Positions 49,472-59,677 of a stretch of 64,000 bases of DNA are shown here, in pieces. Each line of letters begins with the position of its first letter. Position 1 is the stretch's first letter. Location of the stretch: assembly GCF_904846415.1 (NCBI RefSeq), contig NZ_CAJHAR010000011.1, positions 37,574 to 101,573 on the forward strand, read 5' to 3'. Under the pieces are notes generated by a model. It was not told the DNA's origin. It ran no database searches and saw nothing but the letters and a program-made list of their open reading frames with translations. Made by a program: the position numbers and the translations under genes. Origin of the DNA: Psychrobacter piscatorii. GTDB taxonomy: Bacteria > Pseudomonadota > Gammaproteobacteria > Pseudomonadales > Moraxellaceae.

Positions 49472-49774
49472 CTATACGATGGGATTGTGTACCGTGACCA
49501 GTTTGGTGCCATCAGGGAAGGTCGCCTCGATTTGCACTTCATCGACCATTTCTGCGACCCCCTCCATGACATCATCCGCAGACAGATAAGTAGCCCCTTC
49601 ACTCATTAATTCAGCCACTCTTTTGCCGTCTCTAGCCCCTTCCATCAATAGCATACTGATATAAGCAATGGCTTCAGGATAATTGAGCTTAACACCGCGA
49701 TTTTTGCGACGCTCAGCCACCATACCAGCGGTAAATATCATGAGTTTGTCTTTTTCTGTTGGGGTCAGGTGCAT
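49472..49774 (-). CDS. ureA: Urease gamma subunit
   Basis: The 100-residue gamma subunit has the normal length and sequence ([20 protein letters not shown], then [14 protein letters not shown], and VTVHNPI at the C-terminus). It is separate here, while beta and alpha are fused; the gap to ureBC is 45 bases. It assembles with the fused subunit into the urease trimer. Confidence 0.97.
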   Translation of the reverse strand: MHLTPTEKDKLMIFTAGMVAERRKNRGVKLNYPEAIAYISMLLMEGARDGKRVAELMSEGATYLSADDVMEGVAEMVDEVQIEATFPDGTKLVTVHNPIV

Positions 49775-49853
49775 GGAAAATCCTTATTTTATTTATTATA
49801 AAAGTGATAGCAGACCAGCAGGTTATGTGGCTTAGCTATGAAAAACCGTAAAC

Positions 49854-50879
49854 TTAGGTGTCCCAAATACGCGGACGACAAGGCTCAAGCTGCCACCAAT
49901 GATGCCGCAAGACTTCTCTTATCTGATAAAACGCCTCAAAACAGCCGCGCACATCTGCGCCGATATACCGAATATTAACGGCCTGACCGTTATGAGTACA
50001 ATAGATAGGCAATTTGGCCTGAGCAATGGCTTGACGTAAGGCCAAGATGGTACTGTCTAAATAGCGAGTTAATGCCTGTTTGGTCGTGGCTAGTGCCGTC
50101 TCAGTCGATTGTGTGGTTTGAGAGGCAGACAATGCGCGATTGTCATGTACGTCGCTCAAACTTGGCACGGCCCAAAACGAGCCATAAATATGCTGATCTG
50201 CTAGTCCCAAATTTGATGAGAACCAGCGACTGCCGGCAGACTGATCTACACGTTCAGCAACGATGACTTTATCTTCTCGGCAAATGCGTAAGCCAGTATG
50301 ATAACGCCCTTGCAAAAACTGCTCGTCATATGCTCGCCGCCCAAATACGCTAATCTCCCATGTCAGCAAGCTAGATGAATCCGCTAAATCAAAACGGCTC
50401 ACTGCATGCATATTGGCTTCGTTATAGATAATACTCTCTTGTGGTAGCCACTCTAAGCGAGTATGGGGCGCAAGTGTGGCTTGCAGATGTTGGCTTGCAT
50501 AGGCAGCTATCTCGTCTTGGCTCATACTTTGGTGAGTATCGTTGTCGCCCAACGAAGCTTTATGTTTTTGGCTGACACTGTCTTTACCATACCACTTGCC
50601 CGCCCCAGGTGTGGTGATCACAGCATGGCTGCCACTGTCTAAACGCAACTCTATCGTCAGCGTATCACCGCCTGCGATACCTGCTGGCGGATATAACATC
50701 AATACATGACAAATACCTTGTTGTACACTCGGCTCAGGATAAAGCGCGCGCTGTACCATAAGCGCGCCTGTGTGCTTACGATGATATAGCCGCGTCTTAG
50801 CGGTAGCCGCCGTACTTTTGGCAGTATCTGTGCGCTTAACAGTGTCAAAACTCAATGTTAAAGAAGAAGCCCAACTCAT
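49854..50879 (-). CDS. ureD: Urease accessory protein UreD
   Basis: UreD is the scaffold that binds apo-urease and recruits UreF and UreG. The 341-residue protein has YPPAGIAGGDTLTIEL, TTPGAGKWYGK and LEWLPQESIIYNEAN, all typical of UreD/UreH. It is the first gene of the cluster, 79 bases before ureA, and its promoter should lie in the 770-base gap toward clpP. Confidence 0.95.
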   Translation of the reverse strand: MSWASSLTLSFDTVKRTDTAKSTAATAKTRLYHRKHTGALMVQRALYPEPSVQQGICHVLMLYPPAGIAGGDTLTIELRLDSGSHAVITTPGAGKWYGKDSVSQKHKASLGDNDTHQSMSQDEIAAYASQHLQATLAPHTRLEWLPQESIIYNEANMHAVSRFDLADSSSLLTWEISVFGRRAYDEQFLQGRYHTGLRICREDKVIVAERVDQSAGSRWFSSNLGLADQHIYGSFWAVPSLSDVHDNRALSASQTTQSTETALATTKQALTRYLDSTILALRQAIAQAKLPIYCTHNGQAVNIRYIGADVRGCFEAFYQIREVLRHHWWQLEPCRPRIWDT

Positions 50880-51113
50880 TTTATATACTCATTTGCTCAT
50901 TTCGCTCATTAGATACGATCTGACAATCTAGTTCCTGACCAAAAAGTCAGTTAATCTCACTGTCCATACAATCATTATGCCAACTCATATGCGTACACTT
51001 TTACATACAGTCCACCATTACACCCAACATACTGATTTTAATTTGGTTTTGACTACTCATTTTTGCTTACTAAAACGATAAAGCTGGTTTAGATATTTTT
51101 TAATCAGCCTTTT

Positions 51114-51140
51114 ACCACTGGTACTTGAGAAGTAAGTGGT
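51114..51140. repeat. Inverted repeat upstream of the urease cluster
   Basis: ACCACT/AGTGGT and TACTT/AAGTA form two stacked stems with a 2-base bulge and a 3-base loop. About 235 bases upstream of ureD; operator or structural role unknown. Confidence 0.4.
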
Positions 51141-51290
51141 TATTTGCACCAAAATATGGCATTTTTTAATAATGTGCACCATTTTTTAGCATTTAAACTT
51201 GGGCAGTCAACGCAACAATTTATGCTACTCTTTCTATTTATAAGTAAATGCGTTCAATGATTGATTTGATAGTGAACCATTTGCACAATT

Positions 51291-51330
51291 GAACAGCAAG
51301 ATAGGTAGATGAACGGTAAGATAGGTAGAT
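51291..51330. repeat. Tandem 20-base repeat upstream of clpP
   Basis: GAACAGCAAGATAGGTAGAT is followed at once by GAACGGTAAGATAGGTAGAT; 18 of 20 bases agree. Possibly a slippage product or a regulator site. Confidence 0.7.
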
Positions 51331-51650
51331 TATCAGGCGGGTAATCAGGTATTCTATGGTAAAAAGCGCGGTGAGACAGCGCCCCATGATATCTATAACA
51401 AGGTAAACTTCTGTAGTATGCAGCTGATTTGCGGATATTTGGGTCAGAATTTATCTTTTGTATTGCTTTTAGATTTGTAAAAAGCTCAAACAAATAGGAT
51501 GCTCACTTTTTCACCTATTTTATGCACAAACGGGTCTTATAGGCTTGAATAGTGAGCATAGCCCCCCTATAAACTACCCATTAGCTCAAAACCTACTAGA
51601 CAATAAAATCATTCGAATTTATTTTATACCTTTATCGATAGGACTTTTCT

Positions 51651-52325
51651 ATGACAGATTATGATCGCATCACTGCTAACCCACATTTTGATATGCTGAT
51701 GAGTGCGCACAAAGAAGTACAAACCACACAAGCGGCACTAGTACCAATGGTTGTTGAGCAGTCTTCACGCGGTGAACGCTCGTTTGATATTTTTTCACGC
51801 CTATTGCGTGAGCGCGTTATCTTTTTGACAGGTCAAGTCGAAGACCATATGGCCAACTTGATCGTCGCGCAGTTGCTATTTTTAGAAGCTGAAAACCCAG
51901 ACAAAGACATTCATTTGTATATCAACTCACCAGGTGGTTCAGTAAGCGCAGGTTTGGCGATTTTTGACACGATGAACTTCATCAAACCAGAAGTATCAAC
52001 AATCTGTATGGGCGGTGCTTATAGCATGGGCTCATTCTTATTGGCCGCTGGTCAAAAAGGCAAGCGCTACTCACTCGCCAATGCTCGCGTGATGATTCAC
52101 CAGCCATCAGGCGGTGCGCAAGGTCAAGCGACGGACATCGAGATCAATGCCCGTGAAATTCTAAAAACACGTGCTCGTCTAAACCAAATTTTAGCTGAGC
52201 GTACTGGTCAGCCAGTAGAAAAAATCGAAAAAGACGTTGAGCGTGATTTTTGGTTAGATGCCAAAGAAGCCAAAGAATACGGTTTGGTTGACGAAGTATT
52301 AGAACGCCGCCCTGATTCTTTATAA
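51651..52325 (+). CDS. clpP: ATP-dependent Clp protease proteolytic subunit
   Basis: ClpP forms the proteolytic barrel used by ClpX and ClpA. The catalytic triad is Ser125 ([10 protein letters not shown]), His150 ([16 protein letters not shown]) and Asp199 ([11 protein letters not shown]), a constant offset of 28 from E. coli. The ~25 extra N-terminal residues may be a propeptide. It is followed by clpX after 194 bases. tig is not adjacent. Confidence 0.97.
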   Translation: MTDYDRITANPHFDMLMSAHKEVQTTQAALVPMVVEQSSRGERSFDIFSRLLRERVIFLTGQVEDHMANLIVAQLLFLEAENPDKDIHLYINSPGGSVSAGLAIFDTMNFIKPEVSTICMGGAYSMGSFLLAAGQKGKRYSLANARVMIHQPSGGAQGQATDIEINAREILKTRARLNQILAERTGQPVEKIEKDVERDFWLDAKEAKEYGLVDEVLERRPDSL

Positions 52326-52519
52326 TCTAAGCACAAGCGCTATACCTCTCAATTGAGAGTGTCATCATAAGAATAGTTATAGTCTATTTGCAGTATAGCA
52401 AAGCACTCTATTTATCGTAGCTGACTTATCGAATAATAAAAGAGATAAGCAGTCAATCGATAAAATGATCGACATGCCGCAAATAGACTAACCAGTTTTA
52501 AACTTTAGGAGCGCCTTTT

Positions 52520-53794
52520 ATGGCAGAAGATAATACCCCGCATTGCTCGTTTTGCGGTAAAGCCAAAAGCGATGTCCAGCAGCTGATCGCCGCTGACGAT
52601 GCCAACATCTGTAATGAATGTATCGAGCTATGTACTGATCTGATCGCAGATAGCGCAGAGTACAGTGATGACGACAGCGAAATAGATACTTCTTGGGTCA
52701 ATAAAAAACTCCCAACCCCAAAAGAGCTACGTGCCAAGCTTGACGAATATGTGATTGGTCAGGACGCTGCCAAAAAAGCCTTGTCTGTTGCTGTCTATAA
52801 TCATTATAAACGTCTAAAAGTTAGCCAAACACTCGCTAATGACAGCAAAAAATCTAAAATCGGCGCTGATGATGCGATGGTAGAATTGGCCAAAAGTAAT
52901 ATCTTGCTCATTGGCCCGACTGGTTCTGGTAAGACATTGCTAGCGCAAACGTTGGCTCGCCTACTTGACGTGCCGTTTGCGATGGCTGATGCCACCACCT
53001 TAACCGAAGCAGGTTATGTCGGTGAAGACGTTGAAAACATCGTACAAAAGCTACTACAAGCGTCTGATTATGATGTGGCCAAAGCTGAACAAGGGATCAT
53101 CTATATTGATGAGATCGACAAAATCAGTAAAAAGGGCGACAACCCATCGATTACCCGTGATGTATCAGGTGAAGGCGTGCAGCAAGCGTTGCTAAAGCTG
53201 ATCGAAGGCACCGTTGCTGCCATTCCACCGCACGGCGGTCGTAAGCACCCGCAGCAAGAGCTGATCCAAGTTGATACCAGCAACATCCTAATCATCGTTG
53301 GTGGTGCGTTTGCTGGACTGGATAAAGTCATTCAGCAACGTACCGAAAAAGGCGGTATCGGTTTTAACGCGGATGTCAGCTCAAAAGACGATAGCCGTCG
53401 TAGCTCAGACTTGCTACAAGAAGTTGAGCCAGAAGATTTGATCAAATTTGGTTTGATTCCTGAGCTGATCGGTCGTCTACCTGTGCTTGCGGCGCTAAAA
53501 GAGCTTGATGAAGAGGCATTGGTACAAATCCTCACCGAACCGAAGAACGCACTGGTCAAACAGTACAAGTATTTGTTCGATATGGAAGGTGCTGAGATTA
53601 GCTTTACGCAAGAAGCACTTGATGCCATTGCCAAAAAAGCCATGGAGCGTAAAACTGGCGCGCGCGGTCTACGTTCTATCGTAGAAAACGCTTTGCTTGA
53701 GACCATGTACGAGCTGCCTTCTATGGAAAATGCCAAGACCGTGATGGTTGATGCAGAAGTTATCAACGAAGGCAAAATTCCTAAAATCGCTTGA
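52520..53794 (+). CDS. clpX: ATP-dependent Clp protease ATPase subunit ClpX
   Basis: ClpX unfolds substrates for ClpP. The 424-residue protein has the N-terminal zinc finger (CSFCGK and CNECIELC), Walker [15 protein letters not shown], the pore motif [11 protein letters not shown], Walker [11 protein letters not shown], and the [13 protein letters not shown] sensor-2 region. TAGGAGCG precedes the ATG. It forms the expected pair with clpP. Confidence 0.97.
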   Translation: MAEDNTPHCSFCGKAKSDVQQLIAADDANICNECIELCTDLIADSAEYSDDDSEIDTSWVNKKLPTPKELRAKLDEYVIGQDAAKKALSVAVYNHYKRLKVSQTLANDSKKSKIGADDAMVELAKSNILLIGPTGSGKTLLAQTLARLLDVPFAMADATTLTEAGYVGEDVENIVQKLLQASDYDVAKAEQGIIYIDEIDKISKKGDNPSITRDVSGEGVQQALLKLIEGTVAAIPPHGGRKHPQQELIQVDTSNILIIVGGAFAGLDKVIQQRTEKGGIGFNADVSSKDDSRRSSDLLQEVEPEDLIKFGLIPELIGRLPVLAALKELDEEALVQILTEPKNALVKQYKYLFDMEGAEISFTQEALDAIAKKAMERKTGARGLRSIVENALLETMYELPSMENAKTVMVDAEVINEGKIPKIA

Positions 53795-53840
53795 TTTATA
53801 GTGAGACTTAGATGACTCGTTATTAGTAATGAGTTATTCA

Positions 53841-53878
53841 AAAAAGCGTCTGGCCTTATACGCCATGGCGCTTTTTTT
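53841..53878 (+). terminator. Terminator of clpX
   Basis: AAAAAGCG...TGGC and GCCA...CGCTTTTTTT form an interrupted stem followed by a T-run. Confidence 0.75.
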
Positions 53879-54136
53879 ATGTCTGTTAATTACCTAAATT
53901 ATTTATCAAAAATCCGATTAATTTTTATATTTCAATAACACTTAACAGCATAGTGCTTTAGAGACAATTGATGCTCCTTATCACAAAATGACAGCAGCGT
54001 TTATCAATCGCAAGCAGACCTCATCACTAATCATGCTAATGTAGATAGTCTGTTTCAACCTTTATTCTACTGCTGTATTCCAACGTCTATGGCACCTATG
54101 AATACCCACTCTTAATAATACAAAGGATTGTTTATT
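53879..54136. other. Intergenic region between clpX and the SDR gene
   Basis: About 260 bases of AT-rich sequence with no gene. Presumably it holds the promoter of the SDR gene. Confidence 0.4.
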
Positions 54137-55153
54137 ATGCTTACCAATATAACCACGATGGTGTCCTCATTACGTCAGCACCTACCCTTTTATACACCCA
54201 GCGATCAAGACAATGATATTATACCTTATTATCAGAACCATGTCGCCGCTATCACTGGTGCAGGTTCTGGAATGGGACGCGAGCTTGCGCTTCATTTGGC
54301 AAAAATGGGCTGTCATGTTGCACTGTCTGACATCAACCCTGAACAACTAGCCCAAACCAAAGATTTACTGGTCGGTTATGAGGTTAAGGTCACCTTGACT
54401 GTACTTGATGTGTCAGACAATCAAGCCATGCAAGCGTGGGCGGATAGCGTGATGAGCGATCATGGCAAAGTCAATTTCATCTTTAACAATGCAGGCGTGG
54501 CGTTCTCATCGACGATAGAGGGCGCTAGTATTGAAGAGCTTGAATGGGTAATGGATATCAATTTTTGGGGCGTGGTTTATGGCACCAAAGCGTTTTTGCC
54601 GTTGATCAAAAATAGCGTCAAACAAAGCGAAGTGACGAGTGATAATCAACACGATCAACCCCGCCAGTTTAAAGAACAGGGCCATATTATCAATATATCC
54701 AGCCTGTTTGGTTTGACCGCTCAGCCTTCTTACTCTGCTTATAATGCCAGTAAGTTTGCGGTACGCGGCTTCACAGAGAGCTTGCGTCAAGAGCTTAACA
54801 TTCAGAAATGCGGTGTATCAGCGACCTGTATCCATCCAGGCGGCATCAAAACCAATATTGCCAATAGCGCACGTGGCAATAATAGTACCAGTACAGTCGG
54901 TATGCCTACTGGTGATAAAGCCATTAGAAGCTTCAATAAACTGTTGAAATTTGATGCCAGCGAAGCGGCTTGGATTATTCTACATGCCGCTGCGACCAAT
55001 CAGCAGCGTTGCTTAATTGGGAATGATGCCAAAATGGTTGATGCCATTCAGCGGGTATTCCCATCACATTATAGTGAGGTGATAAACGACATCACTCAGT
55101 TATCGCGCAAACTAAAACCACGCCGTCATAAAAAATCAAAGCCAGCTACATAA
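54137..55153 (+). CDS. Short-chain dehydrogenase/reductase
   Basis: A 338-residue SDR with the cofactor motif TGAGSGMGRELA, NNAG, catalytic Ser in NISSLFG and YNASKFAVRGFTES (YxxxK). The acidic SDIN after the second strand favours NAD over NADP. About 35 extra N-terminal residues precede the fold. Its substrate is unknown; such proteins near lipid or wax genes can be acyl reductases, but no such context is seen here. I chose ATG 54137, with AAGGA 9 bases upstream; a TTG at 54128 is in frame. Confidence 0.9.
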   Translation: MLTNITTMVSSLRQHLPFYTPSDQDNDIIPYYQNHVAAITGAGSGMGRELALHLAKMGCHVALSDINPEQLAQTKDLLVGYEVKVTLTVLDVSDNQAMQAWADSVMSDHGKVNFIFNNAGVAFSSTIEGASIEELEWVMDINFWGVVYGTKAFLPLIKNSVKQSEVTSDNQHDQPRQFKEQGHIINISSLFGLTAQPSYSAYNASKFAVRGFTESLRQELNIQKCGVSATCIHPGGIKTNIANSARGNNSTSTVGMPTGDKAIRSFNKLLKFDASEAAWIILHAAATNQQRCLIGNDAKMVDAIQRVFPSHYSEVINDITQLSRKLKPRRHKKSKPAT

Positions 55154-55206
55154 TGGATCATTATCATAAATATTTTGTAGTATCAGCCAGAACAGATAAT
55201 TCATGT

Positions 55207-55242
55207 AAAAAAGCCCAGCTATGAGCGTAGCTGGGCTTTTTT
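55207..55242. terminator. Bidirectional terminator, SDR / PTS-IIC-like gene
   Basis: AAAAAAGCCCAGCTA / TAGCTGGGCTTTTTT with a 6-base loop. Confidence 0.92.
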
Positions 55243-55297
55243 AACAAACAATATTTATAAGGCCATTGATAGTGCTTTTAAAATTGACATCGAATTA

Positions 55298-56431
55298 TCA
55301 AGGTAGCTTCATATCACCAGCAACTAGCCAGCCCATGCGGCGCATGATGTAAGCAACTAAACCTGCAATCACTGCAGGTAATACAAACATGAGAAGGATA
55401 ATCGCTGTCCATAATTGAGTCGTACTCATGATTTCTTGTGATGCTTCAATAACGCCAAACACACCCACCAAACCAGCGGTACCCATACCAGCCCCTGTCG
55501 CTGTACAAGCCAGCCCAAATCCAACGGTTGCGATAGGGCCAACGATCGCGCTCGCAATAACAGCAGGTAGTAGAACGATAGGTTTTTTGAGTACGTTAGG
55601 GATTTGCAGCATGCTGGTTCCCAGTCCCTGAGATATCACGCCACTGAATCCATTATCCTTAAAACTGGCCACGGCAAAACCAATCATATGCGCCGCACAG
55701 CCAACGACTGCGGCACCGCCTGCCAAACCACCAAGGCCAATCGCAATACAAATAGCAGCGCTCGATGTTGGTAGCGTCAATAAGATACCAACGACGACTG
55801 CAATCACGATACCCATCAGCAATGGCTGTAGCTCAGTTGCCGCGTGAATCCCTTGCCCAATCGCATTAACTGCCGCAACAACAGGTGGATTGAGTAGCGC
55901 ACAGACCAATAGCGCGATACCACACACTGCTAAGGGCACTAATAAAATATCGAGCTTAGTCTTGCCTGCGATCCACGTACCAGCGCGATAAGCGAATACA
56001 GACGTCAGATAAGCACCAATTGGATTGCCAGGTAATGCCACAAAAGTCGCAGGGCCACCCACTTGCGGCGTAAATAACGTCCCTGCCATCAATGCTTCAG
56101 AATGCGCACCCAACATACCTGCTACAAGGCAGCTAAGCATCACGAGTGTTGGCGCTTTTAAATAATAAGCGATACCCACCCCGATGCCTGCTCCCATTAA
56201 TATTGAAGCAAGCTTACCGACCGCGACCAATGCTGGCAAATCTAACCAGCCACCGATTTGCGAGATAATCAAGCCAGCAATGAGTGTGACAAATAGCCCT
56301 AAAGCCATACCAGTAAAAGCATCGATAAAGTATTTTTGAAAGAATGCTTTGATAACGCCTGCTTGCGGTGTTACTGAGTTAGATACGGTCATAGCCATAC
56401 TCTTAATGGATGTTTTGATAGGATAAAACAA
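55298..56431 (-). CDS. PTS-IIC-like membrane protein (PF13303-type)
   Basis: The 377-residue integral membrane protein has about ten hydrophobic helices with many Gly and Ala residues. It fits the PTS_EIIC_2 group, a IIC-like permease found without IIA or IIB domains; none lies nearby, so sugar phosphotransfer is not implied. The substrate is unknown. The start could be 56431 or an ATG 11-13 codons later (MAMTVSNS). It is transcribed alone. Confidence 0.75.
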   Translation of the reverse strand: MFYPIKTSIKSMAMTVSNSVTPQAGVIKAFFQKYFIDAFTGMALGLFVTLIAGLIISQIGGWLDLPALVAVGKLASILMGAGIGVGIAYYLKAPTLVMLSCLVAGMLGAHSEALMAGTLFTPQVGGPATFVALPGNPIGAYLTSVFAYRAGTWIAGKTKLDILLVPLAVCGIALLVCALLNPPVVAAVNAIGQGIHAATELQPLLMGIVIAVVVGILLTLPTSSAAICIAIGLGGLAGGAAVVGCAAHMIGFAVASFKDNGFSGVISQGLGTSMLQIPNVLKKPIVLLPAVIASAIVGPIATVGFGLACTATGAGMGTAGLVGVFGVIEASQEIMSTTQLWTAIILLMFVLPAVIAGLVAYIMRRMGWLVAGDMKLP

Positions 56432-56460
56432 TTAGAAAGCATTTGATAAAATCAAGAGAT

Positions 56461-56488
56461 AAAAAAAGCGTCATGACGACGCTTTTTC
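56461..56488 (-). terminator. Terminator of the SPOR-domain gene
   Basis: AAAAAGCGTC / GACGCTTTTT with a 5-base loop lies just downstream of the SPOR gene. Confidence 0.85.
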
Positions 56489-56518
56489 AATAAATACAAT
56501 TACTGTAAATAACTTAAC

Positions 56519-57331
56519 TTAGCGACGCTGTTCAACGATAATAGAGTCAATACCGTTATTTTGTAGGCGCTGCTGTGCTGTTGTCACTGCCTGACGGTTA
56601 TTTAACGGACGCGAGATTACCTGATAGATAGGTAGGCCATTGCCTGTCGTGTTTTTGACTACTCTGGCATCAACACCCGCCATCAATACTTGGGCTCGGC
56701 GACGATCTGCTTCATCTGCATCACTAAAGCTATTGATCTGCAAAATATAGGTCGCAGCAGGTTTGGCAGCTTGAATACTTGCCGTACCTGCTCCCGCATT
56801 GTTGCTACGGGTCGTAGAATTACTGGTATTAGCAGGTGGCGTGCCATCATAGGTAGCATCCTCTTCAACAACAACGATATCGTCGCCCGCAGCAGTATTA
56901 CTACCGCCACTGGTCTCGCCTGTAGGATTTTCCGCATCACCAAAGCTACCAGCATTATCTATACCATTAGCTGCCGTACCATCCGGCTGGGTCACGACGA
57001 CATCCGGCTCAAACGCGCCAATATCTCCTATCTGATCGTTATCAATCTCAGCGATATCTTCATCAGGGATGGTTGCCATCTCTTGATTGGGCAAAATATC
57101 GTAGAATTCATAATCGCCATTATCAGTATCAGTATCTACGCGCGGCTGCACCTGCCGATCAGGATCGTTCTCGGCGCTACCATCAGCGGGACTAAAGTTA
57201 AATAATGGTGAAAGGTAGATAAACACCCCGATCATAAGGGTCAATACGGCCCCAACAAACATCCACAATAAGCCCGATACGCTACTTGATTTGCGCTTTT
57301 CTGTTGCGCCTTTCGGTTTTTTGGCTAGCAT
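56519..57331 (-). CDS. SPOR-domain membrane protein (FtsN-like architecture)
   Basis: The 270-residue protein has a short basic N-terminus (KKPKGATEKRK), one membrane helix (~residues 23-45, LLWMFVGAVLTLMIGVFIYL), a long acidic Asp/Asn/Thr-rich linker, and a C-terminal SPOR domain (~190-268, ILQINSFSDADEADRRRAQ, GLPIYQVISRPL). SPOR domains bind denuded septal glycan, so a role at the division site is likely. It follows argS on the same strand after 87 bases, an order seen in other gammaproteobacteria. FtsN identity is possible but not proven. Confidence 0.85.
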   Translation of the reverse strand: MLAKKPKGATEKRKSSSVSGLLWMFVGAVLTLMIGVFIYLSPLFNFSPADGSAENDPDRQVQPRVDTDTDNGDYEFYDILPNQEMATIPDEDIAEIDNDQIGDIGAFEPDVVVTQPDGTAANGIDNAGSFGDAENPTGETSGGSNTAAGDDIVVVEEDATYDGTPPANTSNSTTRSNNAGAGTASIQAAKPAATYILQINSFSDADEADRRRAQVLMAGVDARVVKNTTGNGLPIYQVISRPLNNRQAVTTAQQRLQNNGIDSIIVEQRR

Positions 57332-57418
57332 GGATCTCGTTCTCCCTACTGAATTTAACAGTCATCATCGAATTAATGCTATTGGCTGTCTATACTCATT
57401 CTACAGATGAGAAAATGA

Positions 57419-59248
57419 CTACATAGCAGAAGGTGCAGACAAGCCAAGCAGACCAAGGCCGTTCGCCAATACCTGTCTAACTGCTTTGGACAAACGCAAA
57501 CGTGCTTGCATCAATGCCATTTCATCTGAGCTTGGTGTTTCACCTGACGTGAGACTCACCGGCAAAATGCGATTGGTGTCATACCAGCCGTGGAATAAAG
57601 CCGCAAGCTCTTTTAAGTAGTTAGTCAAAACATGTGGCTCGTAGCCCGTCGCTGCACGTAATAGTGTCGCTGGATAACCTGCTAATAGTTTAATCAACTC
57701 GTCTTCATTGGGCGCATCTAGTAAGTCTTGATGTGTCAAACCAACAGCATGATCTACTGCTAAATCGTAAGTTGCCAGTTTTTCTAACACGCGGCAAACG
57801 CGCGCATGAGCATACTGAATATAATACACTTGATTGTCTTTGCTTTGTGATTTGGCAAGCTCTAAATCAAAGTCAATGTGCACTTCCGGCTTACGCGCGA
57901 CATAGTAAAAACGCGCCGCATCATTACCGACTTCTGCACGCAAATCACGCAAGGTAACGAACTGACCTGAGCGTGAAGACATCTGTACTTTTTCACTGCC
58001 GCGCCACAACGCCACAAACTGCACTAATACGACATCAAGACGTTCTGCATCGATTCCCAACGCGAGCAGCGCCGCTTTTACGCGTGGGACATAACCATGA
58101 TGGTCGGCGCCCCAAACGTTAATCACTTTATCAAAACCGCGATCAAACTTGTTTTTATGATAAGCAATATCCGAGGCAAAATACGTCGACTGACCATTGG
58201 CACGGCGTACCACGCGGTCTTTTTCATCCCCAAAATCGGTCGATTTGAACCAGATATTACCGTCTTTTTCGTACAAGTAACCTTTGGCATCGAGTATTTG
58301 TAGGACAGGCTCAATCTCGCTATCAATCGATCTTTCGCTGAACCAGCACTCGTAGCTCACACCAAAGTCATTTAGGTCGTCTTTGATATCGGCCAAAATA
58401 CTGCTCAATGCCGCATTCAAAAATAGCGCATAGCTGTCACCAAGCAACGCTTTGCTATTCGCAATCAAGCCATCAATATGCGCTTCTTTATCACCTGAAA
58501 CTAAGGTTTTTTCACCGTCAGTATTGATCTCAAACTGAGCATCTTCTGGCACATCTTTGGCAACTTGTGCAAACTCGTGTACGTAGCTATCGCCATGTTG
58601 CGTTTTTAATGTCTGCGCGATATCACTGACATAATCGCCTTGGTAGCCATTGACTGGGAACGTGATTTGCTCACCATTTAGCTCTAAATAACGCAAATAG
58701 GTACTGGTTGCTAAGATGTCCATTTGGCGACCCGCATCATTGACATAATACTCGCGAGTGACGTCGTAACCGATGGCTTCTAGCAAGTTTGATACGCTCA
58801 TACCAAACGCCGCACCGCGTCCGTGACCGACATGCAGACTTGAGGTCGGATTGGCAGAGACAAACTCGACTTGTACCTTTTGCCCATCAAACTGATTACT
58901 CAGACCAAAACGATCTTGTAAGGTAAAGATATCGTCTAATACCGAAAACTTAGCTTCCGAGTTTAAAAATACGTTAATAAACCCAGGACCTGCGATTTCT
59001 ACTTGGCGGATATCTTGATTCTCAGGCAGCGCGCTGACGATTTTTTCAGCGAGTTGACGCGGATTGGCTTTGGCCGCTTTGGCAGCCGTCAGTGCGATAT
59101 TGCTGGCAAAATCACCGTGGCTTAAATCTTTAGTACGCGTGATTTGACTGTTATTCTGCCAGTCGCTTGGTAGCGTACCATTTGCTTGTAGGGTTTGAAT
59201 CGCATCATTGAATAGGGATGCAAGCGTATCAATTTGGGCTTGTGACAT
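57419..59248 (-). CDS. argS: Arginyl-tRNA synthetase
   Basis: ArgS charges tRNA-Arg. The 609-residue class I synthetase has the HIGH motif as HVGH (NPTSSLHVGHGRG), a KMSKS-equivalent region (KVQMSSRSGQFVTL), and the DALR anticodon-binding domain at the C-terminus. The N-terminal additional domain is present. It is followed by the SPOR gene. Confidence 0.97.
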   Translation of the reverse strand: MSQAQIDTLASLFNDAIQTLQANGTLPSDWQNNSQITRTKDLSHGDFASNIALTAAKAAKANPRQLAEKIVSALPENQDIRQVEIAGPGFINVFLNSEAKFSVLDDIFTLQDRFGLSNQFDGQKVQVEFVSANPTSSLHVGHGRGAAFGMSVSNLLEAIGYDVTREYYVNDAGRQMDILATSTYLRYLELNGEQITFPVNGYQGDYVSDIAQTLKTQHGDSYVHEFAQVAKDVPEDAQFEINTDGEKTLVSGDKEAHIDGLIANSKALLGDSYALFLNAALSSILADIKDDLNDFGVSYECWFSERSIDSEIEPVLQILDAKGYLYEKDGNIWFKSTDFGDEKDRVVRRANGQSTYFASDIAYHKNKFDRGFDKVINVWGADHHGYVPRVKAALLALGIDAERLDVVLVQFVALWRGSEKVQMSSRSGQFVTLRDLRAEVGNDAARFYYVARKPEVHIDFDLELAKSQSKDNQVYYIQYAHARVCRVLEKLATYDLAVDHAVGLTHQDLLDAPNEDELIKLLAGYPATLLRAATGYEPHVLTNYLKELAALFHGWYDTNRILPVSLTSGETPSSDEMALMQARLRLSKAVRQVLANGLGLLGLSAPSAM

Positions 59249-59677
59249 AGGAATTTGAACTCAATTAAATAAACAACAAAAACGGTGCGAATGCGAGCAG
59301 TCGATAACTGCTTATTATAATGTCGACCGACATTGCAGGGATAAAATAATGCAAAAAGATAAGTAATCTGTAAATATAACAATCTTTGCGCTTTATTGCA
59401 CCATTTGCGCCAAAATTAGCACTAAAATCTTACCGTTATGACAACTAATATTGATAATTGGGATTAATATAAATTTTGTTCGCTTGTTTGCTGATGCTTA
59501 GTAAAATAAATCTGGTATTGATAAGCGAAGGACTTTGTCAATTGTAGCGTTCCTGTTGCCCGATACTGAGCAGTCGTTTATACGCAACTGCTTACACGTT
59601 ATAATGGTGGTTTATATTGCGCTTTTATGACGCTTTTACGCCATAGAAGACGCGTTATTACCCTATAGGATTACGCT
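59249..59677. other. Intergenic region between argS and the DUF2788 gene
   Basis: About 430 bases between divergent genes. It holds a promoter for the small membrane protein gene, annotated separately; nothing else stands out. Confidence 0.5.
59577..59605 (+). promoter_or_regulatory. Likely promoter of the DUF2788 gene
   Basis: TTTATA (59577-59582) and TATAAT (59600-59605) are 17 bases apart, about 75 bases before the ATG. Confidence 0.5.

Larger units (their letters stand above)
50880..51650. other. Divergent intergenic region between ureD and clpP
   Basis: These 771 bases carry the urease and clpP promoters. Notable structure: a hairpin at 51114-51140 (ACCACT-GG-TACTT-gag-AAGTA-AGTGGT) and a tandem 20-base repeat at 51291-51330. 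The words GCATTTTTTA/CCATTTTTTAGC recur around 51155-51190. I see no sigma-54 site on the ureD side. The small open frame at 51254-51493 does not look coding. Confidence 0.5.

Noticed and set aside
51254..51493. 79-codon open frame on the minus strand upstream of clpP
   Set aside because: It covers the tandem repeat, has no recognisable protein features and lies in a promoter region.
55298..56431. Complete phosphotransferase system
   Set aside because: Only a IIC-like membrane domain is present; no IIA, IIB, HPr or EI gene lies nearby.
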